Assembly: GCF_042652925.1 (NCBI RefSeq)
Contig: NZ_JBHSHC010000137.1
Coordinates: 1-51,211, forward strand
Length of the DNA: 51,211 nt
Reading direction: 5' to 3'
Source: Effusibacillus consociatus
GTDB taxonomy: Bacteria > Bacillota > Bacilli > Tumebacillales > Effusibacillaceae
Under the pieces are notes generated by a model. That model did not search any database, was not told the origin of the DNA, and worked only from the letters and a program-made list of their open reading frames with translations. Both the position numbers and the translations under genes were made by a program. Below, piece by piece: positions 43,818-51,211 of the stretch. Numbering within the stretch: position 1 is the first letter of the stretch; each line of letters begins with the position of its first letter.

Positions 43818-43850
43818 AAAAAAAGAAAGAGCCTCTAAATGCAAGGCTCT
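43818..43850 (-). terminator. Terminator after the histidine kinase gene
   Basis: The hairpin AGAGCCT/AGGCTCT (43828-43850) is followed on the minus strand by TTCTTTTTTT. It ends the ketosynthase-kinase operon. The remaining 43677-43817 holds no recognised signal apart from the ribosome binding site of the glucan synthase gene. Confidence 0.85.
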
Positions 43851-43889
43851 ACTCCAAACACGCTGTGAAGGTGGATTGTTTGATTCATT

Positions 43890-46022
43890 TTAAGCAACAG
43901 GCAGAACAATATTTACACAGGTTCCTTTGTTGAGTTCACTTTCAATCTGGATGCTCCCCTTATGAGCTTCAATAATTTTATAGCTGATCATCAGCCCCAG
44001 TCCTGTCCCCTTTTCTTTCGTTGTGTAAAAGGGTTCACCTAACCTTTGGATCCGTTCCTCGGGAATCCCGCAGCCCTGATCAATGAAACGAATCAACACT
44101 TTGTCTTGCTCTTGCATCTGAATCCGAATTTCAATGTTTCCGCCGTGCGGCATTGCTTCAATCGAGTTTTTCAGGACATTGAGAAACACCTGCTTCAATT
44201 GATTCTCTTCACATTTGATCAGGGGAATGTCCGGTTCAAATGAATTTTTGATCTGAACGTTGTTTAAAATCGCTTGGGTCTCGAGCAAGGCAACAATACT
44301 CCGCAGCAATACCCGAACATCTTTTTGTTGGAAGTTCATGGCCTGCGGTTTTGCAAGGACAAGGAATTCGTTGACGATCAATTCAATCCGTTCCAGCTCC
44401 GATAGCATAATCGTAAAGTACTTTTCGTTATCATCAATTTTTGCTTGCAGCAATTGGACAAATCCTTTTAGGGCGGTTAGCGGATTTCGAATCTCATGAG
44501 CGACTCCCGCTGCCAACTCGCCTACAACAGAGAGTTTATCGGATTTGCGCAGCAATTCCTCGGTCTTCTTATGCTCTGTGATATCAAGCAGTGTGCCAAT
44601 AATGGCAGGTATCCCTTTATAAACGGTGGTCGATCCGTAGACTTCAGTCTCAATAACAGTTCGGTCTTTCTTGACTCCCCGGACCTGGTAGCGCATGCTT
44701 TTCATCTCACCGCCCACCGATTTCTGAAAATACTCGGCTGCGAGAGGCCGATCGTCCGGCAATAGTAAATCCATGACATCCATTTCCAGGATTTCCTGTT
44801 GCGTATAACCGAAAATTTCAGCGTAACGAGGATTCACATAAGAAAATCGCCCATTTTGATAAATGTAGACTCCCACTAACGATCCTTCCACCAGGCTTCG
44901 ATACTTGGTTTCCGCTTCCGTCAAAGCTTCCTCTATCTGTTTTCGCTCCGTAATGTCGGTGGACACACAAAGGATTTGTTTTCGGTTGGACGAGATAATG
45001 GGAATCTTTGCAGTTTGTACCCATCGTACATTCCCTTGCGGGTCAATAAAGGTTTCTTCAGGTGTAAACTTCTTCTGAAATGATTTCATCACTTCCCGGT
45101 CTTCCTGAAGATTTTTTAGAACTTCCTCCCGATTGGGGTTCAAATCCGCTTCACTTTTGCCAAGGAGCTGCTCAGGGGTGGTTCCATACAACTTGGCAAG
45201 CGAAAGATTGGCGAGAATAAATTTTCCCTCCCAGTCTTTTGCATAGATAAAGTTCGGATTCATATCGATGATTTTGCGGAGAAAATCTTTCTGCCCAAGA
45301 AGAGAAGCGTTCATTTCCCGAATCATGTTGGCGTGCATCCGAATAAACGCCACAAAGATGACGATGGAATGGAGCATTACAGCGATTCCGCTGGAGAACG
45401 CAATCGTTTTTTCTGACATGTTCAGAATCCCGATCAAGTAGGTGACCACCATAGCCCAAACAAAAAGAATCAAGAAAGAACGGAGATACAGATCCGTTAC
45501 TTTCAAACTGGCAAACAAACTGATCAGAATGCTAATCAGCAGCAAAATGAGATAGAGCTTGAATGTCCATCCCCATTCTCCATACGTGGGATACAGGAGA
45601 TTGGTACTGCTGTTTTCAATCAGATGAACGTCTTTTATGCCTTTGTCGCTCCAACCTGCCAGATATACGATTACGCTCCATAAATAAAAAGCCATTACAA
45701 CATATTTATTCAGAACAAGACGGCATGTTCTATCTATTACTCCCTCAGAAGACATTTCCCTCGAAGCGATGTATGCGACAGTCAATAACGCAGGTGCAAG
45801 CATCACGGTTCCGAACCGAAATAACCGGAATAAAAAATCAATTGTTTCGAGTGAGAGGATTCCGTATGAATACAATACAGCCACATCAAGCTGCCACACG
45901 CTGATCGATAACATAAAACCAAACAACGCGATGGTAAACTTCGATTTTCGGAACAGGACGATCATCGCAATCCCAAGCGTTAATGGAACCGCACAAATGG
46001 CAAACATCAATGTGTAAGGCAT
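43890..46022 (-). CDS. Membrane PAS-PAS sensor histidine kinase
   Basis: A 710-residue kinase. About eight N-terminal membrane helices (residues 1-250, beginning MPYTLMFAICAVPLTLGIAM) resemble the 7TM-type sensor part. Two PAS domains follow (IIDMNPNFIYAKDWEGKFIL; SLVEGSLVGVYIYQNGRFSY), then the HisKA H-box VAHEIRNPLTALKGF near residue 495 and an ATPase domain with NSIEAMPHGG, DQGCGIP and GTGLGL. The layout is like the Bacillus sporulation kinases, which phosphorylate Spo0F. The start is the ATG at 46022 with GAGGTGCGAG upstream. The gap to the upstream ketosynthase gene is 13 bp, and no response regulator is nearby, so it is an orphan kinase. Confidence 0.9.
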   Translation of the reverse strand: MPYTLMFAICAVPLTLGIAMIVLFRKSKFTIALFGFMLSISVWQLDVAVLYSYGILSLETIDFLFRLFRFGTVMLAPALLTVAYIASREMSSEGVIDRTCRLVLNKYVVMAFYLWSVIVYLAGWSDKGIKDVHLIENSSTNLLYPTYGEWGWTFKLYLILLLISILISLFASLKVTDLYLRSFLILFVWAMVVTYLIGILNMSEKTIAFSSGIAVMLHSIVIFVAFIRMHANMIREMNASLLGQKDFLRKIIDMNPNFIYAKDWEGKFILANLSLAKLYGTTPEQLLGKSEADLNPNREEVLKNLQEDREVMKSFQKKFTPEETFIDPQGNVRWVQTAKIPIISSNRKQILCVSTDITERKQIEEALTEAETKYRSLVEGSLVGVYIYQNGRFSYVNPRYAEIFGYTQQEILEMDVMDLLLPDDRPLAAEYFQKSVGGEMKSMRYQVRGVKKDRTVIETEVYGSTTVYKGIPAIIGTLLDITEHKKTEELLRKSDKLSVVGELAAGVAHEIRNPLTALKGFVQLLQAKIDDNEKYFTIMLSELERIELIVNEFLVLAKPQAMNFQQKDVRVLLRSIVALLETQAILNNVQIKNSFEPDIPLIKCEENQLKQVFLNVLKNSIEAMPHGGNIEIRIQMQEQDKVLIRFIDQGCGIPEERIQRLGEPFYTTKEKGTGLGLMISYKIIEAHKGSIQIESELNKGTCVNIVLPVA

Positions 46023-46035
46023 ACTTCTCGCACCT

Positions 46036-47226
46036 CTAAGACGTATATTTCGATACCAATAAACACGCGTTATTGCCTCCATACCCATGGGTGGTTATGG
46101 CTACATGCCGGACCTCACAATATCGTGTTTGGAGAACAATCGGCAAGTCCCCATATCCTTCTCCGGATGTCTTGCTTGTTGGAGGTATGAATCCGTATTC
46201 CATACTTAAAAGAGCGGAGACGATTTGCATACCGCCGGATGCTCCAAAAGCATGTCCAATCATTCCTTTTATGGATGTAATCGGAACCGAGGTTCCGAAT
46301 AACGTTCGGTGAGCAATGCTCTCCACAGTATCGTTTTCGTTCAAGCCCAGCGCCTGACTGTTGACATATGTAGGGACAATACTGCCAACCGCATCCCGAA
46401 GAGCAGAAATCATATTGTTCCCCGTCTGATCGGAGCGGTTGATCGACAGACCATCATTATTGGCACTGCCCCGATTTACAATGCCAAAGATCGATGCATC
46501 TCTGGAGATCGCATCCGCTTCCCGTTCCAATATGAGAACCGCAGCTCCTTCCGACATAACAAACCCTTCGGTTGCAGAGGAAAAAGGGACTCCCGCCTGA
46601 TGGATACCCTGATTGATCGGCAGCGAATTTAACTTTGCAAAAGAATAGAGCACAACACTGGAAAAAGGAGCTTCCGCCCCTCCTGCGATACAAACATCAG
46701 ACTGCCCGCTTTCCAACAACAGCTTTCCAAGAAGCAATGCATCTGAACTCGCTGTACATCCGGTGCTCAGAGTAAACACTTGCGCCTGAATCCCCAAATG
46801 ACCGGCGACAGCGGAGGATACGCTGTGCATATTCACTAATCCGGCCGTCCAAAAAGGAAACTTCTTAAATTGATCGTTCGTGCTCAGGGCGGCAGCCGCT
46901 TCGAATTCTGCAAGCCCGCTGGTGGACGAGCCGATCAGGATTGCCACACGCCTGCCGCGTAAATCCCGTAACCCTGCCATTTCTATCGCATCGTCTGCTG
47001 CCGCCACCGCCAGCCGACTGGCTCGCGGATGATGCTTATAGTTTCGCCCGTTAATTTTTTCAAATCGATCATGTATCACGCCACAAATAAGATCCGACCC
47101 GTTAGGCCCGATTCCTTGCAGAACCTCCTGGGTGCAAATCCCCTGTTCCAAAACATCCTTAAACTCTTGTTTATTACGAACTCCAGGAGCTTTGATACCG
47201 TACCCTGTAACGACTACTTTTCCCAC
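46036..47226 (-). CDS. Beta-ketoacyl synthase-like protein with altered catalytic triad
   Basis: A 396-residue protein of the FabF/KAS II fold, which normally condenses malonyl-ACP with an acyl chain. The nucleophile is present (STGCTASSDA, Cys157), and so is the second His in the GHAFGASGG loop (His325). The first active-site His, normally in VNAHGTGT, is missing: the segment reads VNSQALGLNEND with Gln291. It may therefore act as a modified ketosynthase or as a non-condensing partner. The GTG at 47226 has AGGAGGTCAGCAATC upstream and is chosen over the longer frame to 47298. It is co-transcribed with the kinase gene. No ACP or other fatty-acid gene is in the window. Confidence 0.85.
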   Translation of the reverse strand: MGKVVVTGYGIKAPGVRNKQEFKDVLEQGICTQEVLQGIGPNGSDLICGVIHDRFEKINGRNYKHHPRASRLAVAAADDAIEMAGLRDLRGRRVAILIGSSTSGLAEFEAAAALSTNDQFKKFPFWTAGLVNMHSVSSAVAGHLGIQAQVFTLSTGCTASSDALLLGKLLLESGQSDVCIAGGAEAPFSSVVLYSFAKLNSLPINQGIHQAGVPFSSATEGFVMSEGAAVLILEREADAISRDASIFGIVNRGSANNDGLSINRSDQTGNNMISALRDAVGSIVPTYVNSQALGLNENDTVESIAHRTLFGTSVPITSIKGMIGHAFGASGGMQIVSALLSMEYGFIPPTSKTSGEGYGDLPIVLQTRYCEVRHVAITTHGYGGNNACLLVSKYTS

Positions 47227-47307
47227 GATTGCTGACCTCCTACTGCCTCCTACTACAATAACTGAATTGCAGGATAAAATATAGATGCTTCTAGCCAAAA
47301 CAACGCT

Positions 47308-47341
47308 AAAAAAGGCGTCAGCCCAAGAGCCGACGCCTTAT
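47308..47341 (-). terminator. Terminator after the tandem AAA+ gene
   Basis: The hairpin AAGGCGTC/GACGCCTT (47312-47339) is followed on the minus strand by TTTTTT. It separates the AAA+ gene from the ketosynthase operon. Confidence 0.88.
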
Positions 47342-47356
47342 TCTGTTATATTTGGT

Positions 47357-49915
47357 CTACGCCTCTGAATCAATTATAATATCATCTTCAGTTATTGTGC
47401 ACAGTATCTCCCGCCCCTGTGCTTCCTGCATCCGGCTGATCCTGGTGGACATGTTCAATTTCGCCTGTTCGAATACTGTCTCGGCCAAGCGCCCGTTGCC
47501 AAAATCGGTCCCTGCCGCCAACGATTCCTGCAAAAAGATACGCCACAACTTTTCAGCCGCCTCCTCCGACAACCGGTAATCGGATGCACGCGCCTTCCTT
47601 TTTACAATCTCGACCAGTTCACTTGGCGAATAGTCGGGAAAATGAAGCGTAAAGCGAACCCTGCTTTTAAGCCCGGGATTTGATTCAAACAGATTCTCCA
47701 TTTCTTTTGTGTATCCCGCGAGTATAACGGTCAAAAGTCCCTTCTTGTCTTCCATCTCCTTGATCAGTGCAGTCAAAGCTTCCCAGCCAAAATCCTCTCG
47801 TCCGCGCGGGGCCAAAGCATACGCTTCGTCGATAAACAGCACCCCTCCGAGAGCTTCCTTGATCTTTTCGGCCGTCTTCAACGCAGTTTGCCCGATATAG
47901 CCCGCCACCAAATCTTTACGGCTCACTTCCACGAAATGGCCCTTTGGGAGCAAATTCATGGCCTGGAGAATCCGTCCCATAAGCCGGGCTACCGTAGTCT
48001 TCCCGGTACCCGGATTCCCGGTGAAGGCCATATGGGTCGTGATCGGTTCATCGGTGAATCCATGCTCCGCCCGTTTCCGCTCAAAGCCCAGCACATCGAC
48101 TATCTGGTTCACCAACCGTTTCACCTGCTCTAACCCGACTAATTGATCCAGTTCGGCCAGCAGGCTTTCCAGGCTGTCTGATTCCGAAAGATCATCTTTC
48201 AGAAAATCGTCCGCCGCCAATGTGGTATAAACATCCTCGGATGGTTCTCGATCGGCAGCGCGGAGGGCATGCCGAATTTTGGCTTTTTCGAACAGGTTTC
48301 GAACTGTCCGGGCATTCCCGAACGATTCATCCACCTTCTCCCGCAGCACCTGTCTGATCAAAGTTTCTTTCGCATCCTCTGTGAGTGCATAATGATCCTT
48401 CTGCGCGATATATTCCGCAATTTCAATCAATTCTTTTTCCGTATAATCGGGAAATTCAATATGAAACGGAATCCGTTCCCTAAGCCCCGGGTTCGATCCG
48501 ATAAACTCATTCATTTCCTTCTTGTATCCGGCCAAAATAACGATCAGATTCTCCCGGTAATCTTCCATCATCTTGACCAGTCCATGTATGGCATTCAGCC
48601 CAAAATCCTTGTTGGAGTCTTTTTTGTAGAGAGCATAGGCCTCATCGATAAACAATATCCCCCCCATCGCACGCCTCATGTATTTGACAAGGTTCGATTC
48701 CGTATGTCCCATATATTGGCCGACCAACAATTGCCGGTCCACTTCCACAACATGCCCTTTCGACAGAAAGCCCAGCTCTTTAAAAATTTTCCCTAACATG
48801 CGTGCGACCATAGTTTTCCCCGTACCCGGATTTCCAAGGAACGCCATGTGCAGCGTGGGTGATTTCGAGGGGACGCCAATCGCGTTCATCCGCTTTTTCT
48901 CAAAAGCGGCAAACTGGGCAATCTCCCGAATCTGCTTCTTAACGAATGCAAGTCCCGGCAATTGTTCCAGTTTGCTTAACATGGATTCGACAGGATCTGC
49001 CGCAGGCTCCTCTTCCTCCTTTTCCGGTCGGATGGAGAAATCGGCCTGCACCAAGAGTTCGGAAACTGTTGCCTCCAATTGCTGTTCCACATCCTCAACC
49101 GGCGGCTGGAGGATTACTTTTGTCGGCGGTGTGTTCTTCTCATCCTGTTTTTGATGGGAATCCGGCTCCTTCCTGACATTCTCGCGGTTTGACAGATAGA
49201 GAGTAGGAGCAGTCGCCGGATACGGTTTAATCAGGATCTCTCTTATACCGGATGCCCCTGCTCCGGAAAGATACACCAACCGGTCATCCGCAATGCAATT
49301 GAGTTTAAGACCCTCCGGGACTTGTGCAAGACGGTTGCAGAATGTCTCACAGGGCCATAAAAATACACCCGATGTATAGGGATTGGTTTCAAACTTTTCC
49401 GTATGAAGGCACACCCATCCTCCCCCAACACGAACGGGAATGGCTGTCCCTTCGCATGAAGCCAGAGAACGCAGCAACTGCTTGCTGTCAGAAATCAAAA
49501 ACCGGATCACCCGGTGCGATTCGAAATTGCTCTTGGCAAAGTCATGATTCTTGGAAGGTTCTTCAATAATATGATTCGGGACATGGAAATGTTTCTTTCC
49601 CGATTGAAAAGAAAGAGTGGTTTCCCGGCACGTAACCGTGATTTCCCTTCCCACACGAAAGAGCTTGATCATGGGCTTTAATTTATGAACCTGGACACGG
49701 CAATACAACACCTCCCGTTCGTCAGTCGAACGGATCGGCAGAATGATTTTATAAACGCTTTCTGCATCTTCATCCACAAACGTTAAAGTTCCGAAATTTA
49801 CATCTATACATAACAGGATCGTACGCACCTGATCCAATTTGGCAGCTCGCACCGTGATATCCTGAAGCGCTGACATCCAGTGTTCCGAAGCGATCGTTAC
49901 CTGTACCGCCCTCAT
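47357..49915 (-). CDS. Tandem AAA+ ATPase (SpoVK/CbbX-like) with clamp-like N-terminal region
   Basis: An 852-residue protein with two AAA+ modules of the CbbX/SpoVK group: Walker A GNPGTGKT at 361-368 and again at 633-640, Walker B ILFIDEAYAL in the first and VLFIDEAYAL in the second, and paired NPGLRERIPF / NPGLKSRVRF segments. Such proteins remodel other proteins as hexamers, and SpoVK acts in sporulation. The first 240 residues are beta-rich with a layout like two sliding-clamp folds: CRVQVHKLKPMIKLFRVG, VTCRETTLSFQSGKKHFHVP, and later IRFLISDSKQLLRSLASCEG. This resemblance is by eye only. An acidic linker (residues 280-310) joins the parts. GGGAGAGAGCAGG precedes the ATG. Confidence 0.87.
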   Translation of the reverse strand: MRAVQVTIASEHWMSALQDITVRAAKLDQVRTILLCIDVNFGTLTFVDEDAESVYKIILPIRSTDEREVLYCRVQVHKLKPMIKLFRVGREITVTCRETTLSFQSGKKHFHVPNHIIEEPSKNHDFAKSNFESHRVIRFLISDSKQLLRSLASCEGTAIPVRVGGGWVCLHTEKFETNPYTSGVFLWPCETFCNRLAQVPEGLKLNCIADDRLVYLSGAGASGIREILIKPYPATAPTLYLSNRENVRKEPDSHQKQDEKNTPPTKVILQPPVEDVEQQLEATVSELLVQADFSIRPEKEEEEPAADPVESMLSKLEQLPGLAFVKKQIREIAQFAAFEKKRMNAIGVPSKSPTLHMAFLGNPGTGKTMVARMLGKIFKELGFLSKGHVVEVDRQLLVGQYMGHTESNLVKYMRRAMGGILFIDEAYALYKKDSNKDFGLNAIHGLVKMMEDYRENLIVILAGYKKEMNEFIGSNPGLRERIPFHIEFPDYTEKELIEIAEYIAQKDHYALTEDAKETLIRQVLREKVDESFGNARTVRNLFEKAKIRHALRAADREPSEDVYTTLAADDFLKDDLSESDSLESLLAELDQLVGLEQVKRLVNQIVDVLGFERKRAEHGFTDEPITTHMAFTGNPGTGKTTVARLMGRILQAMNLLPKGHFVEVSRKDLVAGYIGQTALKTAEKIKEALGGVLFIDEAYALAPRGREDFGWEALTALIKEMEDKKGLLTVILAGYTKEMENLFESNPGLKSRVRFTLHFPDYSPSELVEIVKRKARASDYRLSEEAAEKLWRIFLQESLAAGTDFGNGRLAETVFEQAKLNMSTRISRMQEAQGREILCTITEDDIIIDSEA

Positions 49916-50101
49916 CCTGCTCTCTCCCTTCAGCCGACTCTTGCTACATCGTATGCGAATTCCGGTTCAAGTGCCCAAAGAAAACGTCAGCCCATTTTTT
50001 GGTTAATTCCCCCTGATTTCCCAGTATCCGTTTCTATCGATCCCCTTCCTTTGTTCAGTAGAATAGTTGGTAGAAGGCAACCGAAACGAGAGGAGTTTAT
50101 C
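49916..50101. promoter_or_regulatory. Divergent region between the AAA+ gene and the GH18 pseudogene
   Basis: This is the only divergent gene pair in the window, so promoters in both directions are expected. On the plus strand GAGAGGAG is the ribosome binding site for the GTG at 50102. I see no convincing -35/-10 pair in either direction. Confidence 0.4.
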
Positions 50102-51170
50102 GTGAAAGAACTGTGGATCATTTACCTGCTGTCCTTTTTGCTCTCAGTATCATCTCACTCTTATACACCTGAAGATTTCCGGAACGGCACTGTTCTCTCG
50201 GTCGCAGCGGTTGATGCGGGACCAGGTTCAAGTTTATTCAGAGCCAAATAGCGCTTCCGGCATCGCCGCTTCTCTTCAGAAAGGAGAAGAATACCCGATT
50301 GTGGAATCTGCCAGGTCCTACTACAAGATTCAGATGCTGGGCGGAAAGCAGGGGTGGGTGAAAAAATCACAGGTTCAGCATAAAAAAGTGAAGAGAGTCG
50401 TGATGAGCTGGAACTTCGGCGGCAGTACGAATCTTTACATGCAGCAAAGCGCTTCCGCCAACCAGCACGTGGTGTCCCCGCGCTGGTATGTTTTATCGGA
50501 TAAGAAGGATCCGATGGTTTCCATTCAGGTGGACCCTGCATATGTAAAATGGGCTCATGACAATGGCAAACAAATCTGGCCTTTGTTCGGAAACCGGTTT
50601 GATCCGGAACTTACCCGTTCTTTGTTGAGCAGCCCGGAGAAACGGCAAAAAGTTGTCGCAGCGATTAAAGAGTCACTTGTACAGTATCAAATTGACGGCA
50701 TCAACGTTGATTTTGAAAACGTGGATATCAGGAACAAAGCGGACTTCGTGGCATTTGTCCAAGAACTTAGCGATGCCTTAAAACCGCTTGGCAAAGTGGT
50801 ATCCGTCGACGTAGCCCGTATCAGCCCGGATCCGAACTGGTCGGGCAGCTATGACCGGGCCGGTCTTGGCAAAGCTGCCGACTACGTAATCCTGATGGGA
50901 TATGACGAGCACTGGAATGGCGGGGGAAAGGCCGGGTCGGTTGCTTCTCTGCCGTGGACGGAAGAAGGAATCACATTGTTGATGAATGAGGTCCCGTCGC
51001 ACAAAATCATTCTTGGAGTTCCATTCTACACAAGGGAATGGGTAACCGATCCTGCTACCGGGAAGGTGACAGGCATTGACCGTTCGATGGGAGAGGTTGA
51101 AAAGCTGGTTGCGGAAAGAGGATTGCAAAAAATCCGGGATGTGAATATTTCGGCGCGGCAGAGCCGCTAG
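50102..51170 (+). pseudogene. Broken SH3-GH18 glycoside hydrolase gene
   Basis: The GTG at 50102 with GAGAGGAG upstream opens a frame with a signal peptide (ELWIIYLLSFLLSVSS) that stops at 50251. From about 50211 another frame continues with a bacterial SH3-like domain (QVQVYSEPNSASG, then GWVKKSQVQ) and a family-18 barrel with the catalytic motif DGINVDFE (DGxxxDxE). A one-base shift near 50200-50220 would join the two. The 3' end is also abnormal: after KLVAERGLQKIRD the frame ends in NISARQSR, before the last strands of a GH18 barrel, and the following bases look unrelated. Intact relatives such as YaaH-type proteins act on spore or cell-wall glycan. A sequencing error could explain the shift but not the truncation. 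Confidence 0.7.
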
Positions 51171-51211
51171 GTTAATGAATGAGAGCCAATATGTTAATGG
51201 GGAGAGCCACC

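Noticed and set aside
1..51211. Search for tRNA, rRNA, transposase genes, tracrRNA or a reverse transcriptase
   Set aside because: None was recognised. The repeat-like elements are in crRNA sense, not anti-repeats, so they are not tracrRNA-like.

Overview
The window looks like a defence island from a spore-forming, low-to-mid G+C Bacillota, probably Bacilli and possibly an Alicyclobacillaceae-like genus (a guess from protein style). The evidence is strong GGAGG-type ribosome binding sites, frequent GTG/TTG starts, a SpoVK/CbbX-like AAA+ protein, a PAS sporulation-type kinase and a CRISPR type known from cyanobacteria, archaea and some Bacillota. Almost every gene from 4.5 to 50 kb is on the minus strand.

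Layout. 107-3980: a CRISPR array with 53 identical 37-bp repeats and 52 spacers, read on the minus strand, with its leader at 3981-4220. 4.5-5.7 kb: a class II Fic protein, a small ribbon-helix-helix-like protein and a damaged zinc-ribbon ORF. 5.76-16.1 kb: a type I-D interference module in the order cas6, WYL regulator, cas3' helicase, HD nuclease (cas3''), cas10d core, Cas11-like small subunit, csc2 (cas7), csc1 (cas5). The usual single Cas10d polypeptide appears to be spread over three genes. 16.1-16.5 kb: a tiny RNA/peptide locus with two membrane peptides and a convergent antisense RNA that has a near-consensus promoter and a terminator, resembling a type I toxin-antitoxin system. 16.6-24.5 kb: an operon cas1-cas2-cas4-addB-addA, in which a RecBCD-like AddAB pair is translationally linked to the adaptation genes. 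24.6-34.7 kb: a Wadjet cassette (JetA-JetB-JetC-JetD) followed by a TPR protein and a Uma2-family nuclease. 35.3-43.7 kb: one 8.3-kb gene for a cyclic beta-1,2-glucan synthase. 43.9-47.2 kb: a ketosynthase-like protein and a PAS histidine kinase. 47.4-49.9 kb: a tandem AAA+ protein with a sliding-clamp-like N-terminus. The right edge holds a broken GH18 gene.

How it may work together. Cas1-Cas2-Cas4, perhaps fed by DNA ends processed by AddAB, would add spacers to the array. Cas6 would cut the repeat RNA, and Csc1/Csc2/Cas10d/Cas11-like would form the effector that recruits the HD nuclease and the Cas3' helicase. The most unusual signal is a set of degenerate copies of the CRISPR repeat outside the array: directly next to the cas6 Shine-Dalgarno site, twice upstream of the WYL/cas operon, in the array leader, and possibly inside the toxin-like RNA locus. 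All are in crRNA sense. They suggest RNA-level autoregulation of cas expression by Cas6 or by crRNA-like guides, and a possible addiction module embedded in the cas locus.

All functional calls rest on motifs read by eye. No database search was possible.
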